Below are positions 1 to 6,245 of a stretch of 10,260 bases of DNA, piece by piece. The DNA is from an uncultured Rhodospirillales bacterium. Lineage in GTDB: Bacteria; Pseudomonadota; Alphaproteobacteria; ATCC43930; CGMCC-115725. Under the pieces are notes generated by a model. That model was not told where the DNA came from. It searched no databases and saw only the letters and a program-made list of their open reading frames with translations. Every line of letters begins with the position of its first letter. Position 1 is the stretch's first letter. Position numbers and translations under genes: made by a program. The stretch is from contig CAIUCF010000477.1 in assembly GCA_903897565.1 (NCBI GenBank), positions 1-10,260 on the forward strand, given 5' to 3'.

Positions 1-182
1 CTCCAATCGAGTAATGTGATTTCTGTCCATTGTCGGTTAGCGAACCGATTCCAGAGCTCCTCCCGTATATCGTTATTATTTGTGCCATCCCCGGCAGTGC
101 AGAAGAACCGGCCGGGTACCGGCATCACCGGGAAGCTTGCCGAGACGAGCCTCACGAGATCGTCGTGCACGCCTGATGTCAT
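1..182 (-). CDS. Unrecognised small protein, N-terminal part only (runs off left edge)
   Basis: An ATG at 182-180 opens a frame with no stop through base 1, giving 60 codons; the gene is cut by the window edge. The protein starts MTSGVHDDLVRLV, passes a proline-rich stretch (PVMPVPG, residues 18-24), a GTNNND motif (33-38) and an amphipathic segment with WNRF (44-47), then QWTEITLLDW (51-60). No signal peptide or membrane segment is visible. A purine-rich AAAGG lies 6 bases before the ATG and supports this start. It follows acylphosphatase on the same strand after 45 bases, so it may be cotranscribed. GC is lower than in the neighbours: I count 35 G/C in bases 1-80, with codons such as AAT, ATA and TTA. 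The proline-glycine followed by an acidic helix and a tryptophan loosely recalls the small DUF6714-type hypothetical proteins, but that is a weak impression. Function unknown. Confidence 0.6.
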   Translation of the reverse strand, partial: MTSGVHDDLVRLVSASFPVMPVPGRFFCTAGDGTNNNDIREELWNRFANRQWTEITLLDW

Positions 183-227
183 CCTACACCTTTCCCCGTC
201 CCTGGCGTTTGGTAGGCGGCCCAACTC

Positions 228-509
228 CTACACCGTCGCCCGCGACTCGAATCCCGCCGAGCCGTCATCCAGCGCCGGCAGCTTCACCACCTCCGTCACC
301 CGCGCGGCGGGCGGCCCAATCTGGCAGTGCTCGGTGAAGCCCTCGACCGCATCGGGTTCGCCGATGCAGAGGATCTCGACGCTGCCGTCCTGGCGGTTAC
401 GGACCCAGCCGCGCACCAACCAGCGCCGCGCCAGGCTCAGGGTCCAATAACGATAGCCGACGCCCTGGACCCTACCATGGACGAGGATGCGCTGGGCGAT
501 CTCGGTCAT
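228..509 (-). CDS. acyP: Acylphosphatase
   Basis: This 93-residue protein is the usual size for acylphosphatase, a small cytoplasmic alpha/beta ferredoxin-like enzyme that hydrolyses the carboxyl-phosphate bond of acyl phosphates such as acetyl phosphate or carbamoyl phosphate. The family signature is clear: GRVQGVGYRYW at residues 12-22, with the phosphate-binding arginine at Arg20, and GWVRNRQDGSVE at 34-45, with the catalytic asparagine at Asn38. The C-terminal half (GPPAARVTEV, about 65-74) also fits the family. The ATG overlaps the TGA of ATP12 in an ATGA arrangement (506-509), so translation is probably coupled to ATP12; a GGGG lies just before the start. The stop is TAG. Acylphosphatases are often scattered housekeeping genes, so the pairing with ATP12 does not by itself show a shared pathway. 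Confidence 0.95.
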   Translation of the reverse strand: MTEIAQRILVHGRVQGVGYRYWTLSLARRWLVRGWVRNRQDGSVEILCIGEPDAVEGFTEHCQIGPPAARVTEVVKLPALDDGSAGFESRATV

Positions 510-1213
510 TCACCCCGCCCGGCCCGGTGGAGGGCCATGAAGCGGGCGCCGTCGGCGATCTCGGCGCGGATCGCGGCCAGGCGTTCCGCCGCCTCGTCGT
601 CGACACCCCAGCGTTCGGCCTGGAAATCCTCGTCGAGCAGCGCGGCATCCGCCGCCGTCTTACCGTCGATGCGCTGGTCCCACAGTGCGAGTGCCAGCAC
701 CAGCGAGCCCATCAAGCCGGTGAGATCGGCCACGGCCGTGAGATCGAGCAGATCGAGCGCGGCGACCGCGCGGCCCAGCGCCTTTGTGCTGGCTTCCGGC
801 TGGGGAATCGCGACGATGCCATGAGTGACAAGCAACGGCGCGTCAAAACGCAGGGTCGCCCAGTCGAGCAGCGGCTGCCACAGCGCCGCCTGTCTGGCTT
901 CGAGTTCCACGGGAAGCTCGGCGCGATAGCACAACAGGTCCGAGTTGGCGTAGGCCGACGTCCCCGCGATCACCTCCTCGCGCCGTGTCGCCACCCGGTC
1001 GATCGCGGTGGCGGCGAGTTTCATCAGCTGCATCGAGGCCAGCTTGATCTCATCCTCCTGCGCCTGCCACTCGGCGGCGATGGCTTCGGCGAGCGGTAGG
1101 GAGTCGAGGATCATCGGCCGCTTGCCCGGCGTCTTCAGGGTCTTGCCGTCGAGGGTGACGGCGAAGCCCTCCGCCGTCTGCGCCACGCCCGAATTGGCAT
1201 AGAAGACCTTCAT
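506..1213 (-). CDS. ATP12 family F1-ATPase assembly chaperone
   Basis: ATP12 proteins bind the F1 alpha subunit and help assemble the alpha3beta3 hexamer of ATP synthase; they occur in mitochondria and alphaproteobacteria. The product is 235 residues, near the bacterial family length. It begins MKVFYANSGV and carries the N-terminal family pattern EGFAVTLDGKTLKTPGKRP (15-33), the central YANSDLLCYRAE (88-99) and the late-domain LDEDFQAERWGVDDEA (193-208), whose acidic and tryptophan residues are typical. I chose the ATG at 1213-1211, 5 bases after the rluC stop. The same frame stays open to 1462, but that part is the antisense-free shadow of rluC coding sequence and adds no family sequence. 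The ribosome site is weak (AGAAGA), so coupling to rluC is likely. The end overlaps acylphosphatase by ATGA. From memory, many relatives have a HAD hydrolase gene between rluC and ATP12; none is present here. Confidence 0.93.
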   Translation of the reverse strand: MKVFYANSGVAQTAEGFAVTLDGKTLKTPGKRPMILDSLPLAEAIAAEWQAQEDEIKLASMQLMKLAATAIDRVATRREEVIAGTSAYANSDLLCYRAELPVELEARQAALWQPLLDWATLRFDAPLLVTHGIVAIPQPEASTKALGRAVAALDLLDLTAVADLTGLMGSLVLALALWDQRIDGKTAADAALLDEDFQAERWGVDDEAAERLAAIRAEIADGARFMALHRAGRGE

Positions 1214-1218
1214 ATCTT

Positions 1219-2220
1219 CTAGAGATCCAGCTCGGCGAACGGATCCTCCGACGGTTCGCGCGGGAAGCCGAGGAACTCCCAGGTCTCGCGCATATGCGGC
1301 GGCAGCGGCGCGGTGACGTGGAGCACCGAGCCGTCCGGGCGCTGCAGCTCGATCGAGCGGGCGTGGAGATGGAGCTGGCGGCGGCCGCCCAGCCCTTCGA
1401 TATTGGCCTTTTCGCCGCCATACTTGCCGTCGCCCAGGATCGGCGTGCCGATCTCGGCGCAATGGACGCGGAGCTGGTGGGTGCGGCCGGTCAGCGGCAG
1501 CAGGGCGACCCAGGCGGCGCGCTGCGCCAGATTCTCGACCACCGAGTAATAGGTGATGGCGTCGCGGCCGTCATCCTCGTCGGCGATCACCTTTTCGCGG
1601 TCGCCGGTCATCGCCTTGGCGATCGGCAGGTCGATCTTGCCGCGATGCGGCTTCGGCACCCCGGCGACCACCGCCCAGTAGATCTTGCGCGCCGTCTTGT
1701 CGCGAAACGCCTTGGTCAACCATTGCGCGGCCTTGGTGGTGCGCGCCAGCAGGATCACGCCGCTGGTATCCTTGTCGAGGCGATGGACCAGTTTCGGCCG
1801 CTCGTCGTAATCGAACATGAAGGCGTCGAGCATGCCGTCGAGATGCTTGGTCGTGCCGGTGCCGCCCTGCACCGCAAGCCCATGCGGCTTGTCGAGCGCG
1901 ATGACGTCGGCGTCGCGATAGAGGATCATCTTCTTGAGATCGGAAATCTCGTGCGCGGAAAGCGGCTTGGGCGCCCGCAGCGCCCCACTCGGCTCGACGG
2001 CCGTCAGCGCCGAATCGTCGAGCGGGGGCACGCGGACAACCATGCCCGGCTCCAGGCGGGTCGCGCCCTTGGCTCGGCCGCCGTCGACACGAACCTGCCC
2101 AGTGCGCAACAGCTTCTCCAACCGGCCATGGGTGAGGCCGGGGTAATGCCGCTTGAACCAGCGGTCGAGCCGGGTTTCACCCTCGGACTCGGTGACCTCG
2201 ACGAGTTGGACGCCACTCAT
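1219..2220 (-). CDS. rluC: RluC/RluD-type 23S rRNA pseudouridine synthase
   Basis: The 333-residue protein has the RluC/RluD layout: an N-terminal S4 RNA-binding domain (about 15-75, with RLDRWFKRHYPGLTHGRLEK) joined to a pseudouridine synthase domain (about 98-310). The catalytic motif HRLDKDTSG is at 146-154 with Asp149 as the nucleophile. ALDKPHG (108-114) and the C-terminal GRTHQLRVH (245-253) are also family motifs. Such enzymes isomerise specific uridines in large-subunit rRNA. RluC modifies three helix sites and RluD a different set; I prefer RluC because the HRLDKDTSG form and the rarA-to-ATP12 context fit it, but the exact target sites cannot be read from sequence. The start is set by AAGGA 8 bases before the ATG. 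It has its own 138-base upstream gap filled by repeats and is followed after 5 bases by ATP12. Confidence 0.9.
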   Translation of the reverse strand: MSGVQLVEVTESEGETRLDRWFKRHYPGLTHGRLEKLLRTGQVRVDGGRAKGATRLEPGMVVRVPPLDDSALTAVEPSGALRAPKPLSAHEISDLKKMILYRDADVIALDKPHGLAVQGGTGTTKHLDGMLDAFMFDYDERPKLVHRLDKDTSGVILLARTTKAAQWLTKAFRDKTARKIYWAVVAGVPKPHRGKIDLPIAKAMTGDREKVIADEDDGRDAITYYSVVENLAQRAAWVALLPLTGRTHQLRVHCAEIGTPILGDGKYGGEKANIEGLGGRRQLHLHARSIELQRPDGSVLHVTAPLPPHMRETWEFLGFPREPSEDPFAELDL

Positions 2221-2251
2221 ATTCGTATTCCTTCGTTCATTCTGTCGTGGC

Positions 2252-2298
2252 TAGAGCAAGATGATTTCGGGTCGACCCGAAATCTGAATCTTGCTCTA
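2252..2298. repeat. Palindromic intergenic repeat, copy 1 (TAGAGC-type)
   Basis: Outer arms TAGAGCAAGAT (2252-2262) and ATCTTGCTCTA (2288-2298) pair over 11 bases. Between them is a perfect 22-base palindrome (2263-2284, half-site GATTTCGGGTC), and three unpaired bases TGA (2285-2287) sit on the right side only. The whole can fold into one long hairpin or a cruciform. The terminal TAGAGC/GCTCTA and the size resemble the short intergenic palindromes scattered through alphaproteobacterial genomes, which I know only in general terms. It lies in the gap before rluC and ends 31 bases upstream of its start codon. Confidence 0.85.
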
Positions 2299-2314
2299 AA
2301 CTATATGTTTAGAG
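2294..2314. repeat. Inverted repeat bridging the two palindromic repeats
   Basis: CTCTAAAC (2294-2301) and GTTTAGAG (2307-2314) form 8-base arms around TATAT (2302-2306). The arms are made from the facing ends of the two larger repeats plus an A/T-rich linker, so the junction is itself symmetric. This supports reading the two repeats as one mirrored unit. Confidence 0.7.
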
Positions 2315-2361
2315 ACCGATTTACCGATCAGGTTTTGGCAACCTGATCGGATCGGGCTCTA
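2310..2361. repeat. Palindromic intergenic repeat, copy 2, opposite orientation
   Basis: Outer arms TAGAGACCGAT (2310-2320) and ATCGGGCTCTA (2351-2361) pair at 10 of 11 positions. Inside, CCGATCAGGTT (2324-2334) and AACCTGATCGG (2340-2350) form a perfect 11-base stem with a 5-base loop. Three unpaired bases TTA (2321-2323) lie on the left side only. The plan (11-base outer arms, a one-sided 3-base bulge, 11-base inner arms) matches copy 1, but the bulge is on the other side, so this copy is reversed. The last three bases, CTA, are the complement of the rarA stop codon TAG. On the rarA transcript this hairpin lies at the very 3' end of the gene and could stabilise or help end the message; no T-run follows. 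Confidence 0.85.
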
Positions 2362-3645
2362 GCGCGTGCGTCGCAGCTTGTCCCAATAATCCAGGCGCTT
2401 GCGGATCTCCCGCTCGAAGCCGCGATCGATGGGGTCGTAGAAGCTCTCCCGCGCCATGCCGTCGGGGAAATAATTGGCCCCCGAGAAGCCATAGGGCGCG
2501 TCGGGGTCGTAAGAGTAGCCCTCGCCATAGCCCAGATTCTTCATGAGCTTGGTCGGGGCGTTGAGGATATGGGCGGGCGGCATCAGCGAGCCGGTCGCCG
2601 CCGCAGCCTTGCGCACCCGCTTGTAGGCGCGATAGGCGCCGATCGATTTCGGCGCGGTAGCGAGATAGATCACCGCCTGTGCGATCGCCAGTTCGCCCTC
2701 GGGCGAGCCGAGCCGCTCATAGGCGTCCCAGGCGGCGATCGCCTGGACCAGGGCGTTGGGATCGGCGAGCCCGATATCCTCGGTCGCGAAGCGGGTCAGC
2801 CGGCGGATGATGAACAGCGGATCCTCGCCGCCTTCGAGCATACGCGCAAACCAATAAAGCGCGGCATCGACATCGGAGCCGCGCAGCGACTTGTGCAGCG
2901 CGCTGATGAGGTTGTAGTGCCCCTCCTGCGCCTTGTCATAAAGCGGCGCGCGACGCTGCACGGTCTCCATCAGCGCAGCGGTATCGAGCCGCGGCGTGTC
3001 AACCGGCATGCCGGCCAGCACCTCGATCAGGTTCAGCAGATAGCGGCCATCGCCGTCGGCCAGCGCCAGCAGGGCCGCCCGCGCATCGTCCAGTAAGGGC
3101 AGCTTGCGCCCGAGCTCGGTCTCGGCGCGCGCGATCAGATCGTCGAGCGCGGCGTCGTTGAGTCGCTTCAGGACGAAGACCTGGCAGCGCGACAGCAGCG
3201 CGCCGTTGAGCTCGAAGGACGGGTTCTCCGTCGTGGCGCCGATCAGGACGACCGTGCCGTCCTCGACATAGGGTAGGAAGCCATCCTGTTGGGCACGGTT
3301 GAAGCGGTGAATTTCGTCAACGAACAGCAGGGTCCCCCGCCCACCCTCGCGGCGCTTGCGCGCGGCGTCGAACACCTTGCGCAGATCGGCAACGCCGGAG
3401 AACACCGCGGAAAGCGGCTCGAAGGCGAGTTCGGTGGCGTCGGCGAGCAGCCGGGCGATCGTGGTCTTGCCGCAACCCGGCGGTCCCCACAGGATCAGCG
3501 AGGCGAGATGGCGGGCCGCGACCATCCGGCCGAGCGGGGCATTGGGCGCGAGCAGATGGTCCTGGCCGACGACGTCGCCCAGGATTTTGGGCCGCAGACG
3601 CTCGGCGAGCGGGCGCGGCTGCAATTGGTCGAGCAAGCCGCTCAT
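2359..3645 (-). CDS. rarA: Replication-associated recombination protein A (RarA/MgsA, AAA+ ATPase)
   Basis: RarA is the bacterial counterpart of Mgs1/WRNIP1, a clamp-loader-like AAA+ ATPase that acts at stalled replication forks. The 428-residue product is of normal length. Visible motifs: an N-terminal PLAERLRP (12-19) and VVGQDHLL (25-32), Walker A GPPGCGKT (54-61), Walker B LLFVDEIH (106-113), sensor 1 GATTEN (136-141) and the arginine-finger region SRC (152-154). The C-terminal tetramerisation part carries HKSLRGSDVDAALYW, RFATEDIGLADP and the final GYGEGYSYDPD segment. The ATG at 3645-3643 gives the standard MSGLLDQ-type start, but no clear ribosome site precedes it; a 26-codon frame ends in an ATGA overlap here. 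The TAG stop lies inside the terminal arm of a palindromic repeat. It follows rplQ after 196 bases. In many alphaproteobacteria I recall a DegQ-type protease gene before rarA and crcB after it; neither is here. Confidence 0.95.
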   Translation of the reverse strand: MSGLLDQLQPRPLAERLRPKILGDVVGQDHLLAPNAPLGRMVAARHLASLILWGPPGCGKTTIARLLADATELAFEPLSAVFSGVADLRKVFDAARKRREGGRGTLLFVDEIHRFNRAQQDGFLPYVEDGTVVLIGATTENPSFELNGALLSRCQVFVLKRLNDAALDDLIARAETELGRKLPLLDDARAALLALADGDGRYLLNLIEVLAGMPVDTPRLDTAALMETVQRRAPLYDKAQEGHYNLISALHKSLRGSDVDAALYWFARMLEGGEDPLFIIRRLTRFATEDIGLADPNALVQAIAAWDAYERLGSPEGELAIAQAVIYLATAPKSIGAYRAYKRVRKAAAATGSLMPPAHILNAPTKLMKNLGYGEGYSYDPDAPYGFSGANYFPDGMARESFYDPIDRGFEREIRKRLDYWDKLRRTR

Positions 3646-3763
3646 CGCGTACGCGCGAAGCTGGGCACGCCTGCCCGAGGGCGCCGCGGGACCGAAAAGT
3701 GGGGATACGAAGGATCAACCATATCGGCGTTCAGTCTAAGCGACGCGCCGGTCTGGCACCAGA

Positions 3764-3777
3764 GCCCCCGAGGGGGC
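3764..3777. other. Small GC hairpin downstream of rplQ
   Basis: GCCCCC (3764-3769), GA, GGGGGC (3772-3777) gives a tight hairpin, probably GCCCC/GGGGC with a four-base loop. It touches the larger hairpin at 3775-3810. A further short pair TCTGG/CCAGA lies at about 3752-3763. No T-run follows, so its role as a terminator is uncertain. Confidence 0.5.
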
Positions 3778-3810
3778 GGCGCGGGTCGGTTGAGCTTCCC
3801 GCGCGGCGCC
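3775..3810 (-). terminator. Possible terminator hairpin of the ribosomal operon
   Basis: Starting 31 bases past the rplQ stop, GCGCGGG (3779-3785) pairs with CCCGCGC (3798-3804) across a 12-base loop. The stem continues with GGCG/CGCC (3775-3778, 3807-3810) after a two-base bulge. It is the strongest structure between rplQ and rarA. It lacks a downstream T-run on the minus strand, so it could instead be a 3' stabilising or processing hairpin with readthrough into rarA. Confidence 0.4.
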
Positions 3811-3841
3811 GTATTTCCTGTAGCGAGAAGTAAGACGGCCG

Positions 3842-4255
3842 TTAGGCCGCCTCCTGCTCCTCGGCCTTCGGGCCGCTGTCGAGGCCCTTGGCTGCCGGAT
3901 CGCGATCGACCAGCTCGATCACCGCAACCGCCGCCGCGTCACCGAAGCGGAAGCCCGCCTTGAGGATGCGGACATAGCCGCCGGGACGGCCGGCATAACG
4001 GGTCGCCAGGGTCGTGAAGACCTTGTCGGTGATCTTGGTGTCCTGCAGCTTCGCCAGAACCTGGCGACGGCTGTGGAGGCCACCGCGCTTGCCGAGCGTG
4101 ATCAGCTTCTCGACGATCGGACGCAAATCCTTCGCCTTCGGCAAGGTGGTCTTGATCTGCTCGTGCTTCAGCAATGCCAGCGCGAGGTTCTCGAACATGG
4201 CCTTGCGATGGGCCGAGGTGCGGCTGAACTTCCGGCCGCTCATTCCGTGACGCAT
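3842..4255 (-). CDS. rplQ: 50S ribosomal protein L17
   Basis: L17 is a late-assembling protein of the large subunit near the polypeptide exit tunnel. The 137-residue product has the typical N-terminal MRHGMSGRKFSRTSAHRKAM, the central IKTTLPKAKDLRPIVEKLITLGKR region (34-57) and the C-terminal YVRILKAGFRFGD (94-106) and AVIELVDRD (111-119). The acidic, alanine-rich tail (SGPKAEEQEAA) is a common alphaproteobacterial extension. The start is fixed by AGGAG 6 bases before the ATG. It lies 38 bases after rpoA and is the last gene of the alpha operon, as in most bacteria. The stop is TAA. Confidence 0.98.
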   Translation of the reverse strand: MRHGMSGRKFSRTSAHRKAMFENLALALLKHEQIKTTLPKAKDLRPIVEKLITLGKRGGLHSRRQVLAKLQDTKITDKVFTTLATRYAGRPGGYVRILKAGFRFGDAAAVAVIELVDRDPAAKGLDSGPKAEEQEAA

Positions 4256-4293
4256 GATACTCTCCTAGGTGCCCTTAACCGCCGACGAACCGA

Positions 4294-5310
4294 TCAATAG
4301 GGTTCTTCGAGCCGCTTGGCCAATTCCTCGATGTTTTCGGGCGGCCAGTTGGAGATCTCCATGCCGAGATGGAGCCCCATATGAGCCAGTACTTCCTTGA
4401 TCTCGTTCAGAGACTTGCGGCCGAAATTCGGCGTCCGCAGCATTTCGGCTTCGGACTTCTGAACCAGGTCGCCGATATAAACGATGTTGTCGTTCTTCAG
4501 GCAGTTGGCCGAACGGACCGACAGCTCGAGTTCGTCGACCTTGCGGAGCAGGTTCTTGTTGAACGGCAGCTCGGCGGGGCGCGACTCTTCGGTCATCAGG
4601 CGCGGCTCATCGAAGTTGATGAACAGCTGCAGCTGGTCCTGAAGGATGCGGGCGGCCAGCGCCACGGCATCTTCCGGGGTGACGGCGCCGTTGGTCGTAA
4701 CCTGCATCGCCAGCCGATCGTAATCGGTAACCTGGCCAACGCGGGTCGGCTCGACCTTGTAGCTCACCCGGGTGACCGGGCTGAAAATCGCATCGACCGG
4801 AATCAGGCCGATCGGCGCATCCTCGGGACGGTTCTGCGAGGCGGCGATGTAGCCCTTGCCGGTCTCGACGGTGAATTCCATCGTCACCTTGGCGCCCTGG
4901 TCGAGCGTGCAGATCAGATGATCGGGGTTCATGACCTCGATATCGTGGCCGGTCTCGATCTGGCCGGCGCGGACTTCGCCCGGGCCGGTGACGCGCAGGC
5001 GCATCCGCTTCGGACCGTCGCCGGTCATCCGCAGGCCCATGCCCTTGATGTTCAGGACGATGTCGGTGACATCCTCGAGCACGCCAGGGATCGAGGAGAA
5101 TTCGTGGAGCACGCCTTCGATCTGGACCGCCGTCACGGCGGCGCCCTGCAGCGAGGACAACAGCACGCGACGCAGGGCGTTGCCGAGCGTCATGCCGAAG
5201 CCACGCTCGAGCGGCTCCGCAACCACGGTCGCGTAACGCGCCGAGTCGTCGCCCGGCTCGATCTGCAACTGCTTAGGCTTGATCAAGGCTTGCCAGTTTT
5301 TCTGAATCAC
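4294..5310 (-). CDS. rpoA: DNA-directed RNA polymerase subunit alpha
   Basis: The alpha subunit dimerises to nucleate RNA polymerase assembly and contacts promoter DNA and activators. The 338-residue product has the N-terminal assembly domain (about 1-235), with EPLERGFGMTLGNALRRVLLSS at 32-53, and a C-terminal domain (about 250-325). The DNA-contact residues are present: Arg266, Asn269 and Lys272 in VRSANCLK correspond to E. coli Arg265, Asn268 and Lys271, and FGRKS (296-300) is also conserved. The start is GTG at 5310-5308; no in-frame ATG lies upstream and the resulting MIQKNWQ is the family N-terminus. The ribosome site is poor (GGGG about 8 bases before). A five-codon frame (ATG at 5324) ends with TGA overlapping the GTG by two bases. 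A strong hairpin separates it from rpsK. Confidence 0.98.
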   Translation of the reverse strand: MIQKNWQALIKPKQLQIEPGDDSARYATVVAEPLERGFGMTLGNALRRVLLSSLQGAAVTAVQIEGVLHEFSSIPGVLEDVTDIVLNIKGMGLRMTGDGPKRMRLRVTGPGEVRAGQIETGHDIEVMNPDHLICTLDQGAKVTMEFTVETGKGYIAASQNRPEDAPIGLIPVDAIFSPVTRVSYKVEPTRVGQVTDYDRLAMQVTTNGAVTPEDAVALAARILQDQLQLFINFDEPRLMTEESRPAELPFNKNLLRKVDELELSVRSANCLKNDNIVYIGDLVQKSEAEMLRTPNFGRKSLNEIKEVLAHMGLHLGMEISNWPPENIEELAKRLEEPY

Positions 5311-5383
5311 GGATGGAACCCCATACCGAACAAGGCCGACCGGATCGCGCGGCGCGCCAGGCGGACGTTAATGGATGGACAGA

Positions 5384-5405
5384 CCGGACGGGCCAACCCG
5401 TCCGG
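5384..5405. promoter_or_regulatory. Perfect 9-base-pair hairpin between rpsK and rpoA
   Basis: CCGGACGGG (5384-5392), CCAA, CCCGTCCGG (5397-5405) is a perfect inverted repeat with a four-base loop. It begins 4 bases after the rpsK stop on the transcript and lies about 74 bases before the rpoA GTG. No T-run follows. It could protect or cut the message, or lower expression of one side relative to the other. Confidence 0.65.
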
Positions 5406-5409
5406 CGGC

Positions 5410-5808
5410 TCAGACGCGACGGCGCTTGGGCGGCCGGCAGCCGTTATGCGGGATCGACGTGACGTCGCGGATCGAGGTCACGGCGAAGCCAACGGACTGC
5501 AGAGCCCGCAGCGCCGATTCGCGCCCTGAACCCGGACCCTTCACTTCGATCTCGATGGTGCGCATGCCGTGCTCCATCGCCTTGCGACCCGCGTCCTCGG
5601 CGGCAACCTGAGCGGCATACGGCGTCGACTTGCGCGAGCCCTTGAAGCCCTGGGTACCTGCCGACGACCAGGAAATCGTGTTTCCCTGCGCGTCGGTAAT
5701 CGTCACCACGGTGTTGTTGAACGACGCATTCACATGCGCCACACCCGAGGTGATGTTCTTGCGCTCGCGCCTGCGGATGCGCGGAGCAGCGGCTGCTGGT
5801 TTGGCCAT
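5410..5808 (-). CDS. rpsK: 30S ribosomal protein S11
   Basis: S11 sits on the platform of the small subunit, close to the mRNA exit and the S7/S18 neighbourhood. The 132-residue product has the expected pattern: a basic N-terminus, ASFNNTVVTITDAQGN (28-43), GFKGSRKSTPYAAQ (54-67), KGPGSGRESALRAL (90-103) and the invariant C-terminus IPHNGCRPPKRRRV. Length is within two or three residues of most bacterial S11. AAGGA lies 9 bases before the ATG. It follows rpsM after 45 bases and ends in TGA. A strong hairpin comes straight after the stop. Confidence 0.98.
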   Translation of the reverse strand: MAKPAAAAPRIRRRERKNITSGVAHVNASFNNTVVTITDAQGNTISWSSAGTQGFKGSRKSTPYAAQVAAEDAGRKAMEHGMRTIEIEVKGPGSGRESALRALQSVGFAVTSIRDVTSIPHNGCRPPKRRRV

Positions 5809-5853
5809 AAAACCGGTTCCTTAACTATCGCTATGCCTGATGGCCGCGCCAGA

Positions 5854-6222
5854 TTACTTCTTCTTGCCGGCGATCGGCTTCGCCGGACCCTTGCGGGTAC
5901 GAGCATTGGTATGGGTACGCTGACCGTGAACCGGAAGCCCCTTGCGATGGCGCAGACCACGATAGCAGGCGAGGTCCATCAAACGCTTGATGTTCATCGC
6001 CACGGAACGGCGGAGGTCGCCCTCTACCTGGAATTCCCGATCGATCAGTTCACGGATACGGAGCACTTCATCGTCGGTCAGCTCGTGTACCCGGCGCTCA
6101 GCCGGAATACCCACGCGTCCGCAAATCTTCTCCGCGCTCGTCGGACCGATCCCATGGATATAGGTCAGGCCAATCTGCACCCGCTTCTGGTTCGGGATAT
6201 TGACGCCAGCAATACGCGCCAC
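5854..6222 (-). CDS. rpsM: 30S ribosomal protein S13 (GTG start)
   Basis: S13 lies in the head of the small subunit and contacts the P-site tRNA and the L5 bridge. I place the start at GTG 6222-6220. This gives MARIAGVNIPNQKRV, the invariant family N-terminus, and a normal 122-residue protein, and AGGAG lies 8 bases upstream. An ATG at 6264-6262 in the same frame would add 14 residues that no S13 has, and it lies upstream of that ribosome site. Further motifs are YIHGIGPTSA (21-30), the DLRRSVAMNIKRL helix (69-81) and the basic RGLRHRKGLPVHGQRTHTN (88-106). It opens the alpha operon and has its own promoter candidate at 6298-6325. The stop is TAA. Confidence 0.97.
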   Translation of the reverse strand: MARIAGVNIPNQKRVQIGLTYIHGIGPTSAEKICGRVGIPAERRVHELTDDEVLRIRELIDREFQVEGDLRRSVAMNIKRLMDLACYRGLRHRKGLPVHGQRTHTNARTRKGPAKPIAGKKK

Positions 6223-6245
6223 GTCGGACACTCCTAAAAAAGCTA

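Noticed and set aside
16..450. 144-codon plus-strand frame at the left edge
   Set aside because: It is antisense to acylphosphatase and to the partial minus-strand gene, and has no ribosome site or recognisable motif.
1214..1462. N-terminal extension of ATP12 by 83 codons
   Set aside because: The extension is rluC coding sequence in another frame; the ATP12 family starts at the ATG at 1213.
1294..2346. 350-codon plus-strand open frame opposite rluC, running into the repeats
   Set aside because: Antisense shadow of rluC. Its last part is simply the palindromic repeat sequence read in an open frame.
3317..3718. 133-codon minus-strand frame overlapping the rarA N-terminus
   Set aside because: Out-of-frame shadow of rarA; arginine- and alanine-rich with no family pattern.
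4369..5529. 386-codon plus-strand open frame opposite rpoA
   Set aside because: Antisense shadow of rpoA running into the rpsK gap; no recognisable domain and no ribosome site.
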